From Bradyrhizobium sp. Ai1a-2 (lineage in GTDB: Bacteria > Pseudomonadota > Alphaproteobacteria > Rhizobiales > Xanthobacteraceae): a stretch of 64,000 nucleotides of DNA. Positions within the stretch are counted from its first letter, which is position 1. Each line of letters starts with the position of its first letter. The notes under the pieces are model-generated. The model did no database searches. It was not told where the DNA came from and saw only the letters and a program-made list of their open reading frames with translations. A program made the position numbers and the translations under genes. The stretch spans positions 1-64,000 of the forward strand of contig NZ_AUEZ01000043.1 in NCBI RefSeq assembly GCF_000426245.1. The letters are read 5' to 3'. Below are positions 35,615 to 44,542 of the stretch, piece by piece.

Positions 35615-36448
35615 TTACTGTCCTTTCGGATGCCGCGGACATGGCGTGAAGAGCATGTGATGGATGCGGGAACAAAGACCGCCAAAATCCGCGCTTCCCA
35701 GATCGGCGAAGGCGAATTGATGTGCGTTGATCTCGGCACGAACCTGTCCCGGATGCGGGGTCAGCACCAGTATGCGCGATCCCACGATCACAGCTTCTTC
35801 GATGGAGTGCGTGACGAACAGAATGGTCGAGTGTGTCCCGCTCCAAAGCTCGAGAAGATCGTCCTGCATCTTCCTTCTGGTCAGTGCGTCGAGCGCAGCG
35901 AACGGTTCGTCCATCAGGAGAATCTTCGGTTCCATCGCCATCGCGCGCGCGATGGCAACCCGTTGCTTCATGCCGCCGGAAAGCGTGTGTGGATACGCGT
36001 TGCCGAACTTCTCCAAACCGACCTTGGCGGTGAAGACACGAGCCCGGTCCAGTATTTCGGCAGAAGACCACTTCCTGGACTTCTGCATGGGGTACGCAAC
36101 GTTCTCCAGGATGGTCTTCCAGGGCAGCAACTGGTCGAACTCCTGAAAGACCATCATCCTGTCCGGGCCCGGGGCATCGACGATCCGGCCGTCGAGTCTG
36201 ATCTCCCCCGCCGCTGGCGTGAGAAAGCCGCCAACCGCTTTGAGCAAAGATGATTTGCCGCAGCCGGATGCGCCCAGCAGGATAAACCGGTCGCCCCGAT
36301 ACACGTCGAAGCTCACGTCATAAGCCGCCGTGACGATGCTGGCGTCCGTACGATAGCGCAGCGTCACGTTCTTGAGGCTCAACACGGGCTTGGAGCCACC
36401 GGCGTCGTAAGCCTGTTTGATCTGGGGCTGATTGATCATGTTCATCAT
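35615..36448 (-). CDS. ABC transporter ATPase (TauB/SsuB-like)
   Basis: A 277-residue ATPase. Walker A is LGASGCGKSSLL, the signature is LSGGMKQRVAIARAMA, and Walker B is ILLMDEPFAALDALTR, followed by the His switch FVTHSIEEA. The ATG at 36448 overlaps the binding-protein stop by one base, so the three transporter genes are one operon. Confidence 0.9.
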   Translation of the reverse strand: MMNMINQPQIKQAYDAGGSKPVLSLKNVTLRYRTDASIVTAAYDVSFDVYRGDRFILLGASGCGKSSLLKAVGGFLTPAAGEIRLDGRIVDAPGPDRMMVFQEFDQLLPWKTILENVAYPMQKSRKWSSAEILDRARVFTAKVGLEKFGNAYPHTLSGGMKQRVAIARAMAMEPKILLMDEPFAALDALTRRKMQDDLLELWSGTHSTILFVTHSIEEAVIVGSRILVLTPHPGQVRAEINAHQFAFADLGSADFGGLCSRIHHMLFTPCPRHPKGQ

Positions 36449-37452
36449 CAGCTTCCTTGTCTTTCCTGGATGAACGGGAAAAAGACGTCCTGCCATTTGG
36501 CCGGCTTCGACTTGATCTGGCCCGTCCGCTGCATGAAATCCGCGAAGGTCATAACGCCACCTGGCGATACGCTGAACACATTCTCAGGATCCCGCAGAAT
36601 GCGTTCGACATACTCCACGTTCATGGACTTCGACGGCTCGCCACTGAGGTATAGCGCCGCAGCCTTGGCTGGATCTTCCTTGATCCGCTTCATCGCGTTG
36701 TCCATGGCAGTCACCATCGCCTGGGCGACCTTCGGATTCTTGTCGACGAAGCGCGAGGTTGCTGCGAGCAAGACGAAGGTCGAAGACTTGCCGAGGACAT
36801 CCTCGGAACTGAGCACCCTGTGCACCCGCTTGTCGTCCGCTTCGAACTGAGCAAACGGCGCATTCGTGAAATGTGCCGAAACCTCTGTTCCCGCCAACAT
36901 GGCCGCCATCGCGTCCGGATGCGGCAGGGCTACGACATTGGTGTCCAACTTCTTAGCATCGCCAAGCAGCTTCTCGGCGGCCATGCGAAGGCAGAGATTC
37001 TGGGGAGAGGTATTGGCCGGCGTTGCAATACGGTCTTGCGGAGAGAAATCCGCAATCGTCTTGATCCTGTCGACGACCGTATTGAGCACCATTGGGAACG
37101 ACGAGCAATTTGCCAATCCCTTGACACCACCGCGCGTCTTTTCGGCGATGATCAGGAGCGAGGGAACCCCCATGACGCCCATATCCGCGGTGCCCGCCAG
37201 GAGCCCTTCATTCACGGCCGTTGAGCCGCTCACTCTTTGAAGCTTCAGTTCGACCCGTGGATCGCCTTGTTCAGCAAGCGCTGCCCCGAGCAGCTTTTCC
37301 TCCTCGATGATCATCAACGGGAGATAGGAGACGCCGTACTGAATGATGGCGCGTACTTCGGTGGCGGACTGGGCTCTCGCCAGGGTGGGAAAAGCCATCG
37401 CTCCGGCTAAAGCGCCGAGCGCCTTTCGGCGGGAAAGTTCGATCCTTGTCAT
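36448..37452 (-). CDS. ABC substrate-binding protein (TauA/SsuA/NMT1-like), Tat-exported
   Basis: A 334-residue periplasmic binding protein. The leader MTRIELSRRKALGALAGAMAF has a twin-arginine motif and ends near ARA-Q. The body matches the NMT1/THI5/aliphatic-sulfonate-binding fold (GVSYLPLMIIEEEKLL, VNEGLLAGTADMGVMGVPSLL). The ligand is unknown: sulfonates, thiamine precursors and aromatic acids are all bound by this group. First gene of the importer operon. Confidence 0.85.
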   Translation of the reverse strand: MTRIELSRRKALGALAGAMAFPTLARAQSATEVRAIIQYGVSYLPLMIIEEEKLLGAALAEQGDPRVELKLQRVSGSTAVNEGLLAGTADMGVMGVPSLLIIAEKTRGGVKGLANCSSFPMVLNTVVDRIKTIADFSPQDRIATPANTSPQNLCLRMAAEKLLGDAKKLDTNVVALPHPDAMAAMLAGTEVSAHFTNAPFAQFEADDKRVHRVLSSEDVLGKSSTFVLLAATSRFVDKNPKVAQAMVTAMDNAMKRIKEDPAKAAALYLSGEPSKSMNVEYVERILRDPENVFSVSPGGVMTFADFMQRTGQIKSKPAKWQDVFFPFIQERQGS

Positions 37453-37497
37453 GTTTCCTCACTTCTATTGTTTTACGCTTCCGCTTCTTTGGCGGGT

Positions 37498-38724
37498 TCA
37501 GGCGTTGCTGCTTGAGATGATCCCCTGCTCCGCCAACCGGTTCAGTTCGGCTTCCGGCATTGCGAGATCGCCCTGGACGACTTCGGAGGTGTGAGACCCG
37601 AGCCGAGGCGGTGCTCGGCCGTATTCGATTGGCGTCCGGGAAAACCGGATCGGATTGCCGATCATTTTCGTAGGCGGCCCTCCAGTGAACAAGCTCTGTT
37701 CGACAACGAGACCTCGCGCCACGACGTGCGGGTCGGAAAACACTTCGTGCATTTCGTTGATGGGGCCGGCGGGAATCTTCTCGTCATCAAGCGCTTGGAG
37801 AAGCTCCAGCTTCGCTCGCAACCGGATCTTCTCGGCTAGGATCGGGATGAGATCCTTCCGATTTCGCACCCGATCCGCATTTTTTTGAAAACGTGGGTCC
37901 TTCGAGAGTTCGGGAACGCCGAGGATTCCGCCGAATCGCGCAAACTGCGCGTCATTGCCGACCGCCACAACGATGTGACCGTCGGATGTGGCGAAGGCTT
38001 GATAGGGCACGATGTTTGGATGAGCGTTTCCATGTCGTGCGGGCGCCTTGCCCGACGCTAGGAAGTTCATTCCCTGATTGGCAAGAGTCGCAATCTGCAC
38101 ATCGAGAAGAGCAAGGTCGATATGCTGGCCCTCGCCGCTGGTCCGGCGCTCGTTCAAGGCTGCGAGGATCGCGACCGTCGCATACAAACCCGTGAAGATG
38201 TCCGCGACTGCCACGCCAACCTTCATCGGCTCGCCGTCCGACGCGCCCGTGATGCTCATGAGCCCGCCCATCGCCTGCACCAACAGGTCGTAACCAGGCT
38301 TTTCCTTGTAGGGGCCAGTTTGCCCAAAGCCCGAGATGGAGCAGTAGATCAGCTTCGGATTGACTGCTGAGAGAGCCTCGTAGTCGAGCCCGAGCCGCTT
38401 CAAGCCGCCAACCTTGAAGTTCTCGACCACGACGTCGCAAGACCGAGCGAGGGCACTGACGATTTCGCGTCCCTCCGGCTTACTGAAGTCGATACAGACC
38501 GACTTCTTTCCTCGGTTTGCCGCGAGGTAGTAGGCGCTGAAATGGTCACCCTCGCCCTTCCCAATGACGAAAGGCGGCCCCCAGCCCCGCGTATCGTCGC
38601 CTTCGCCCGGTCGCTCGATCTTGATGACCTCGGCACCGAGATCGGCGAGAAGCTGGGTCGCCCATGGACCCGCGAGAATTCGGCTCAGATCGAGAACGCG
38701 CAACCCATTCAGGCACGGTTTCAT
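37498..38724 (-). CDS. CaiB/BaiF-type CoA transferase (class III)
   Basis: A 408-residue enzyme from the ATG at 38724. Opening motif GLRVLDLSRILAGPWATQLLADLGAEVIKIERPGEGDDTR, then FAAYYLAANRGKKSV-like substrate loop and the catalytic Asp region IDLALLDVQIATLANQ. It moves CoA from an acyl-CoA donor to a carboxylic acid. The gene starts 7 bases after the acyl-CoA dehydrogenase, which typically oxidises the CoA ester it makes; in several proteobacteria this pair handles glutarate. Confidence 0.85.
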   Translation of the reverse strand: MKPCLNGLRVLDLSRILAGPWATQLLADLGAEVIKIERPGEGDDTRGWGPPFVIGKGEGDHFSAYYLAANRGKKSVCIDFSKPEGREIVSALARSCDVVVENFKVGGLKRLGLDYEALSAVNPKLIYCSISGFGQTGPYKEKPGYDLLVQAMGGLMSITGASDGEPMKVGVAVADIFTGLYATVAILAALNERRTSGEGQHIDLALLDVQIATLANQGMNFLASGKAPARHGNAHPNIVPYQAFATSDGHIVVAVGNDAQFARFGGILGVPELSKDPRFQKNADRVRNRKDLIPILAEKIRLRAKLELLQALDDEKIPAGPINEMHEVFSDPHVVARGLVVEQSLFTGGPPTKMIGNPIRFSRTPIEYGRAPPRLGSHTSEVVQGDLAMPEAELNRLAEQGIISSSNA

Positions 38725-38731
38725 GGTCGCC

Positions 38732-39949
38732 TCACGAAAACGCTTGGATGCCAGTGATTGCGCGGCCAAGGATCAGCGCATGCACGTCGTGAGTACCTTC
38801 GTAGGTGTTCACGGTCTCCAGATTCTGGGCATGCCGCATGACCTGGAATTCACTGGAGATCCCGTTGCCGCCGTGCATATCGCGGGCTACGCGCGCGATA
38901 TCGAGGGCCTTGCCGCAGTTGTTGCGCTTGACGATCGAGATCATTTCAGGAGCCATTTGGCCCGAATCCATCAAGCGGCCCACTTGTAGGGACGCCTGCA
39001 AACCGAGCGCAATTTCGGTCTGCATATCGGCAAGCTTCTTTTGCACCAGTTGGGTCGCCGCCAGCGGCCGGTCGAACTGCTTGCGGTCGAGGACGTATTG
39101 CCGTGCGCGATGGAAGCAGTCTTCGGCCGCTCCCATCGCCCCCCAGGAAATGCCGTAGCGCGCCCGGTTGAGACAACCGAAAGGTCCTTTGAGACCGGAG
39201 ACGTTGGGCAACAGCGCGGTTTCTGGAACAACCACGCCGTCCATGACGACCTCACCGGTGATCGAGGCGCGAAGCGAGAGCTTCCCTTTGATCTTCGGCG
39301 CCGAAAGGCCCGCCATTCCCTTCTCGAGAATAAACCCGCGAATTTGATTATCGTGAGCCGCCGACTTCGCCCAAACGACGAACACGTCCGCAATTGGCGA
39401 GTTCGAGATCCACATCTTCGAGCCGGTCAACCGGTAACCGTCAGCGACTTTTTCAGCACGGGTTTTCATCCCGCTCGGGTCGGATCCGGCGTCCGGCTCC
39501 GTCAGCCCGAAGCAGCCGACCCATTCACCCGACGCGAGTTTCGGAAGAAATTTCTTCCGTTGCGCATCGTCGCCGTACGCATAGATCGGGTACATCACGA
39601 GCGAGGACTGCACGCTGTTCATCGAACGGTAGCCCGAATCGACACGCTCAATCTCACGCGCGACCAGGCCATACGACACGTAGCCCGCATCTGCGCAGCC
39701 GTACTCTTCCGGGAAGGCGACGCCGATCAGACCGAGCGCGCCCATCTCGCGAAAGATCTCTCGGTCCGTCTCTTCGTTGAGATAAGCCTCCGTTGCACGC
39801 GGCAACAACTTTTCCTGGGCGTAGGCGCGCGCCGTGTCCCGGATCATCCGCTCGTCTTCCGTGAGCTGCTGCTCAAGCAGGAAAGCGTCTTCCCACTTAA
39901 ATTGGGAATAGGACGTCCTTTGGCGCGGTGCTCGTTCCAATTGACCCAT
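38732..39949 (-). CDS. gcdH: Glutaryl-CoA dehydrogenase-like acyl-CoA dehydrogenase
   Basis: A 405-residue flavoenzyme (ATG at 39949; upstream in-frame ATG at 39985 is also open). Key segments: FGLTEPDAGSDPSGMKT, LTGSKMWISNSPIADVFVVWA, ARYGISWGAMGAAEDC, and the catalytic Glu in TVNTYEGTHDVHALILGRAITGIQAF, a near-exact glutaryl-CoA dehydrogenase ending. It would oxidise and decarboxylate glutaryl-CoA to crotonyl-CoA, or act on a related dicarboxyl-CoA. Divergent from the LysR gene, with a likely shared control region. Confidence 0.85.
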   Translation of the reverse strand: MGQLERAPRQRTSYSQFKWEDAFLLEQQLTEDERMIRDTARAYAQEKLLPRATEAYLNEETDREIFREMGALGLIGVAFPEEYGCADAGYVSYGLVAREIERVDSGYRSMNSVQSSLVMYPIYAYGDDAQRKKFLPKLASGEWVGCFGLTEPDAGSDPSGMKTRAEKVADGYRLTGSKMWISNSPIADVFVVWAKSAAHDNQIRGFILEKGMAGLSAPKIKGKLSLRASITGEVVMDGVVVPETALLPNVSGLKGPFGCLNRARYGISWGAMGAAEDCFHRARQYVLDRKQFDRPLAATQLVQKKLADMQTEIALGLQASLQVGRLMDSGQMAPEMISIVKRNNCGKALDIARVARDMHGGNGISSEFQVMRHAQNLETVNTYEGTHDVHALILGRAITGIQAFS

Positions 39950-39999
39950 CTGTCGCTCCAAGCTGCTGATGCGATGACGGTCCAACGAATGACTGGTTA

Positions 40000-40018
40000 T
40001 ATCAATGAAATTCTGATA
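40000..40018. promoter_or_regulatory. Candidate LysR binding site
   Basis: TATCA-N9-TGATA, an inverted repeat of the T-N11-A type, in the divergent gap between gcdH-like and LysR genes. Confidence 0.5.
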
Positions 40019-40035
40019 CCATCGATAATTGCAAA

Positions 40036-40962
40036 ATGGGTATAAGTCGCATGAGCAGCTCAGGTCTCCCCGATCTCACTTCCCGTCAATTGGAGACGGT
40101 TTTGGCGCTTGCCGAATATGGCAGCTTCATCGCTGCGGCGGCGCTACTGAAGACCTCGCAGCCTGCGGTCACGCGCACCGTCAAGCACGTAGAGGAAGTG
40201 CTCGGTCTCAAACTATTCGATCGCAGCACTCGCTCGGTGCAGATTACTGCCGCGGGCAAAGAATTCGTCGGCGTGGCGGCGCGTATGCTCAACGACTTGA
40301 AGATCACAATTCGCAGCATGCGAGAGCTGTCTGATCAGAGGCGTGGTCAGGTCATCATCTCGAGCATCATGTCGGTCGCAAACGGGAAGCTGCCGGGACT
40401 CGTTTCTGCATATCGCCTAGATCATCCAGGTATCGAACTGCATGTCCGGGACGGCGTTCATGGCACGGTCATTGAGGACGTGCGCAGCGGCGCCGCGGAC
40501 TTCGGCATTACCTATCTCGATGATCTTCCGGATCCCTTCATGTCGGCTCCCCTCGGCAAGGAGGAATTCACAGTGGTGCTTCCGCGCCATCATGAGCTGG
40601 CGAAGAAGAAGAGCCTTTCGCTGTCCGACCTGAAGAACGCCGCTTTCGTGTCGCTTCCGAGTGATTCCAGGACAAGGCGTGTCATCGACAGCGCTGCTTC
40701 GTCGATCGGATTGACATTGAACCACGTCGTGACGGTATCTCAGTTCGCAACGATGCTGGGATTCGTGAGAGCAGGCATCGGGCTTGCCATTGCTCCGAAG
40801 AGTGGCGTCGCGAGCTTCCTTGGAAAGGAGTTGAGCGCTGTGCCGGTTCGGGGTCGGCCGCTCCCGCGCGATCTTGGCGTCATAACCCTCAAGGAAAGGG
40901 AACCGTCTCCCGCCGCAGCCGGCCTTATGTCTCTGCTGCGGTCAGCCTGGAACAAGCCGTAG
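40036..40962 (+). CDS. LysR-family transcriptional regulator
   Basis: A 308-residue protein (ATG at 40036; ATG at 40051 is an equally good start). The N-terminal winged HTH is LTSRQLETVLALAEYGSFIAAAALLKTSQPAVTRTVKHVEEVLGLKLFDRSTRSVQITAAG, followed by a type 2 periplasmic-binding-like effector domain. It lies between the two metabolic arms and probably controls gcdH/CaiB on one side and the UGSC-family operon on the other. Confidence 0.9.
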   Translation: MGISRMSSSGLPDLTSRQLETVLALAEYGSFIAAAALLKTSQPAVTRTVKHVEEVLGLKLFDRSTRSVQITAAGKEFVGVAARMLNDLKITIRSMRELSDQRRGQVIISSIMSVANGKLPGLVSAYRLDHPGIELHVRDGVHGTVIEDVRSGAADFGITYLDDLPDPFMSAPLGKEEFTVVLPRHHELAKKKSLSLSDLKNAAFVSLPSDSRTRRVIDSAASSIGLTLNHVVTVSQFATMLGFVRAGIGLAIAPKSGVASFLGKELSAVPVRGRPLPRDLGVITLKEREPSPAAAGLMSLLRSAWNKP

Positions 40963-41069
40963 CGCCAATTTATGCGATTTACGTATCAATCGTGGCTATC
41001 AGGATTTCCTTGGCATATAATGGATTGAGCCTAGGGTGAGCTCCGGGTTGAAACAGCCGGAGCGAGAAA

Positions 41070-42194
41070 ATGGCACTTCAGACATTGGAACAGGGCAGCG
41101 CATCCGCTGCCGTCGAGAGCGTCCCCACCAGCACTGATCTCATCGAGCTTTACTACGATCGCGGATGGTCCGACGGCCTTCCCGTCGTCCCCCCGACCCA
41201 GGAGAAGATCGACGCGGTCGTCGCCGCCTTGGGTGGCGATCCGCAATTCGTCGAGTGCAAGATTGCACCGCGCTGGGGCGCCCTGACCCGGGAAATCCTC
41301 GCGATCAATATGGTGATGGCCGGTTGCCGTCCCGAATACGCTCCCATCGTTCGCGCCGCCATGCTGGCGCTCACCGACCGCGCGTTCAACCTGAACGGCG
41401 TCCAGGCGACCACCCACGTCGCGTCTCCGCTGATCGTAGTCAACGGACCGCTCGCAGCGGAAGTCGGCATGAACGGCGGCCCCAACGTCTTCGGTTCAGG
41501 CAATCGCGCCAATGCGACCATCGGCAGGGCCGTCCGTCTGATCATGCTGAACGTCGGCGGCGGCTGGCCGCCGGATTTCGACAAGAGCACGCTCGGCCAT
41601 CCCGGCAAGTACAGCTACTGCGTCGCCGAGAACGAGATCGACAGTCCGTACGCTCCCTATCATGTCGAGCATGGGTACAGCCCCATGGACTCGACCGTCT
41701 TCGCGATCGCCGCCGAGGCGCCCCACAGCGTCACCGACCATCAGTGCAACGACCCGGAAGGCATCCTGGACACGATGTGCTCGGCGATGAGCACCATCGC
41801 CTCCAATTCCGCGGTTCTGGGCGGACACTGCACGGTCGTGCTAGGCCTCGAGCATGCCAGGTCGATCGCGAAGGCCGGCTGGACCCGCTCGGACATCCGT
41901 CACTATCTCTGGATGAACTCGGGCAATGCCTTCAAGGCAATCTCCCGCGACCATCGCTACGGCAAGGTCTACAACCGCAACCTGCCCAAGTGGCTGAAGC
42001 GAGATCCCGACAGCCGCATCCCGATCGTGCCCTCGGCCGACAACATCCACCTCTTCATCATGGGCGGACACGCCGGTCGTTTCTCGGCCTTCATTCCCGG
42101 CTGGGGTCATATGAGCACGCCGGTTCTCAAGCCCATCAATCCCGCTGCCGGCCCGGCAGATGACGGATGCACCGACGGCGTGTGCGCGCTGTAA
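41070..42194 (+). CDS. Unknown 374-residue partner of the UGSC-family protein
   Basis: A conserved-looking soluble protein: DLIELYYDRGWSDGLPVVPPTQ near the start, GGWPPDFDKSTLGHPGKYSYCVAENE in the middle and a C-terminal DDGCTDGVCAL with two cysteines four apart. The terminal Cys pair could shuttle electrons to the next protein's CGSC motif. I do not recognise a catalytic domain. It is followed after 21 bases by the UGSC-family gene, so the two form an operon and probably one complex. Confidence 0.65.
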   Translation: MALQTLEQGSASAAVESVPTSTDLIELYYDRGWSDGLPVVPPTQEKIDAVVAALGGDPQFVECKIAPRWGALTREILAINMVMAGCRPEYAPIVRAAMLALTDRAFNLNGVQATTHVASPLIVVNGPLAAEVGMNGGPNVFGSGNRANATIGRAVRLIMLNVGGGWPPDFDKSTLGHPGKYSYCVAENEIDSPYAPYHVEHGYSPMDSTVFAIAAEAPHSVTDHQCNDPEGILDTMCSAMSTIASNSAVLGGHCTVVLGLEHARSIAKAGWTRSDIRHYLWMNSGNAFKAISRDHRYGKVYNRNLPKWLKRDPDSRIPIVPSADNIHLFIMGGHAGRFSAFIPGWGHMSTPVLKPINPAAGPADDGCTDGVCAL

Positions 42195-42215
42195 AACGAC
42201 AAGGAGGAAATTGAA

Positions 42216-42767
42216 ATGTTGATGAAAGTAACGGACGCTAACTCGGTCCTCGTGTTCGATCCTCGCGGCGTCGTGGAGTCCGCAAATACACCGATCGCCG
42301 CACGGCCGAAGAAACTGGACGGTCTGCGGCTCGCAATTCTCGACAACTCGAAGTGGAACGCGAACAAGATCCTTCGCACGTCGACTGCCGCTCTCGAAAA
42401 GAGCGTGAAGTTCGCCAAGGTGAACTATTACGTGAAGCACAGCTTCTCGAAGGATGCGGCGCCGGAAATGATCGCCGAGATCGCCGCGAACAACGATCTC
42501 GTCCTGACCGCGATCGGCGACTGCGGCTCCTGCTGCTCGTGCTGCATCCGGGATTCCGTCGCCCTCGAGAAGCTCGGCGTTCCGTCGGCCGCGATCATCA
42601 CGACGGAATTCGAGAAGGAAACCGTACTCACGCGCGCGGCGCTCGGCATGCAAGGCCTGATTCCGGTCGTCATCGACCACCCGGTCAGCTCGATCACGCC
42701 GGCGGAAGTCGAAGCTCGCGCTGCCCAGGTCGCCCTACAGGCCCCCAAGGTCTGGCTCGGCAAATAA
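42216..42767 (+). CDS. UGSC-family (seleno)protein, Cys form
   Basis: A 183-residue protein with a perfect AGGAGG ribosome site 9 bases before the ATG. The motif GDCGSCCSCCIRDSVALEKLGVPSAAIITTEF matches the UGSC family described as selenoproteins in metagenomes; here Cys stands where Sec is found in the selenium form, so the active site is CGSC followed by more Cys residues. The family is thought to be a redox enzyme of unknown substrate. The preceding 374-residue gene is its constant neighbour here, and a ThDP enzyme follows. A strong terminator closes the unit 20 bases downstream. Confidence 0.7.
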   Translation: MLMKVTDANSVLVFDPRGVVESANTPIAARPKKLDGLRLAILDNSKWNANKILRTSTAALEKSVKFAKVNYYVKHSFSKDAAPEMIAEIAANNDLVLTAIGDCGSCCSCCIRDSVALEKLGVPSAAIITTEFEKETVLTRAALGMQGLIPVVIDHPVSSITPAEVEARAAQVALQAPKVWLGK

Positions 42768-42787
42768 CGCATCGTTCCTCCCAGACT

Positions 42788-42824
42788 TGGGCCCCGTCTT
42801 AAAGAAGCCGGGGCCCATTTTTTT
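42788..42824 (+). terminator. Rho-independent terminator after UGSC gene
   Basis: A 9-bp perfect stem TGGGCCCCG (42788-42796) / CGGGGCCCA (42809-42817), then seven Ts. Confidence 0.85.
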
Positions 42825-42895
42825 ACCTGTCGCCCGCCGACTGCTCGCGTCGAAGTGCCGCGTACGGTACGCCATCGCCGGAAAGAACGAAGATC

Positions 42896-44542
42896 ATGAC
42901 TCGCACAACCGGTCGCTCCGCATTCCTGTCCCTGTTGAAGGATGAAGGAGTGACGCACCTGTTCGGCAATCCTGGAACGACCGAACTGCCGGTCATGCAT
43001 GCCCTGAACGACCATCCCGAGATTACCTACGTGATGGCCATGCAGGAGAGCCTCGTGGTGGCGATGGCTGACGGCTTTAGCCGCGCGTCCGGGCAGCTCG
43101 TCGCCTGCAACGTCCACGTCGCTCCCGGCCTCGGCAACGCTATGGGCTCGCTCTACAACGCCAAGTTCACGGGCACGCCGATGATCCTCACTGCTGGTCA
43201 GCAGGAGCAGGGCCATGGGCTCATGGAGCCCCTTCTCTACGGTCCACTCGTCCAAATGGCCGAACCACTCGTCAAATGGGCGGTAGAGGTAACGCGCCTA
43301 GAGGACCTTCCCCTGATCGTGCACCGTGCCGCGAAGATAGCGACGACGCCTCCTACCGGCCCTGTGTTCATCTCGCTGCCTGGCGACATCCTCAACGCCG
43401 AGGCAGATATCGAACTCGGTCGCCCGACGCGCATCGACGCACGAGTTGCTCCTTCCAACGAGGGTTTGAATGCTCTTACCGAACGGATCTTATCTGCGCA
43501 GCGGCCGGCGATGATCGTCGGCGACGAAATCGTGAAGAGCAATGCTCTCATTGAGGCTGCCCAGCTTGGCTCTCCGGTCTATCAGCAGACCATCGCCTAT
43601 GGGGCGCATTTCGTCTCCGATCACCCTTGCTTCATGGGCGCCTTACCGCGCGACCAGCAGCAAACTAGCAGGATCCTTGGAGCCTATGATCTGCTGATTG
43701 TGCTCGGTTCAGACCCGGTCCGGATGTCGGTCTATAGTGCGCAGAATCCCTTGCCGCACGGAATCCCGATCATCCAGATCGGTTTGGTGGACAACGATCT
43801 CGCCAAGAACTTTCCGGCTGAGATCGCTCTCAAGGCCGATGTGCGGGAAACACTGAGCGTGCTCGTTCCAGCTATCGCGACTATCGGCGGTGCCGCGTTG
43901 GAGAAGCTGGCCCGGACTCGTATGGAGCAGCTAAAATCGAATAACTGGTCAGCGAATCGGGCGAGGCTCGCACGGGAGATATCCAGGAAGGAAAATGCCA
44001 TTCCGATCGATCCAGATTGGGTCGCCATGCAAGTCGTCGACGCGCTGCCAGCCGAGGCAATCCTGATCGACGAGGGTCTGACGTCCTCCCGCCACATGTC
44101 CGCGCTCAAAGGCCATCGCGATCGCTACGGCTACCATCAGATGGCGTCGGGCGGGATCGGTTGGGGCCTTCCCGCCTCTGTCGGCGCCAGCCTAGCCAAT
44201 CCGAACAGGCCGGTGGTCTGCTACGTGGGGGACGGAAGTGCGATGTATTCGATACAATCGCTTTGGACAGCTGCCCACCACAATTTGCCTTTGACAGTCG
44301 TGCTGTTGAACAACGGAGGCTATCGCATCATCAAGCAACGCCTCCAGGCGTTCCATGGGACCAACCACTTCATCGGCATGGATTTCCAAGAACCATCCGT
44401 CGACTTCACGGCAATGGCGCGCGCGCTTGGCCTAAGAGCGACCCGCGTTACCGAGGGCGCCAGATTTCGCGAAGTCGTATCGTCCGCGACCGAACGCCGA
44501 GGTCCGGAGTTCATAGAAGTGGTCGTGGACGGTGCGCTCTAA
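42896..44542 (+). CDS. Benzoylformate-decarboxylase-like ThDP enzyme
   Basis: A 548-residue thiamine-diphosphate enzyme. It opens LLKDEGVTHLFGNPGTTELPVMHAL, with the catalytic Glu in AMQESLVVAMADGFSRASG. The ThDP motif is VCYVGDGSAMYSIQSLWTAAHHNLPLTVVLLNNGGY (GDG-x-NN). Architecture and length fit benzoylformate/phenylpyruvate/oxalyl-CoA-type decarboxylases. It would decarboxylate a 2-oxo acid, which could come from the D-2-hydroxyacid dehydrogenase of the same region. It has its own start after the terminator, so may be separately transcribed. Confidence 0.85.
   Translation: MTRTTGRSAFLSLLKDEGVTHLFGNPGTTELPVMHALNDHPEITYVMAMQESLVVAMADGFSRASGQLVACNVHVAPGLGNAMGSLYNAKFTGTPMILTAGQQEQGHGLMEPLLYGPLVQMAEPLVKWAVEVTRLEDLPLIVHRAAKIATTPPTGPVFISLPGDILNAEADIELGRPTRIDARVAPSNEGLNALTERILSAQRPAMIVGDEIVKSNALIEAAQLGSPVYQQTIAYGAHFVSDHPCFMGALPRDQQQTSRILGAYDLLIVLGSDPVRMSVYSAQNPLPHGIPIIQIGLVDNDLAKNFPAEIALKADVRETLSVLVPAIATIGGAALEKLARTRMEQLKSNNWSANRARLAREISRKENAIPIDPDWVAMQVVDALPAEAILIDEGLTSSRHMSALKGHRDRYGYHQMASGGIGWGLPASVGASLANPNRPVVCYVGDGSAMYSIQSLWTAAHHNLPLTVVLLNNGGYRIIKQRLQAFHGTNHFIGMDFQEPSVDFTAMARALGLRATRVTEGARFREVVSSATERRGPEFIEVVVDGAL

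Noticed and set aside
39041..40045. Plus-strand open frame of 334 codons
   Set aside because: Antisense to the glutaryl-CoA-dehydrogenase-like gene, whose motifs are unmistakable.
41165..42163. Second plus-strand frame of 332 codons inside the 374-residue gene
   Set aside because: Very Arg/Pro-rich, as expected for an off-frame reading of GC-rich DNA, and it lacks the tight ribosome-site and partner evidence of the frame chosen.
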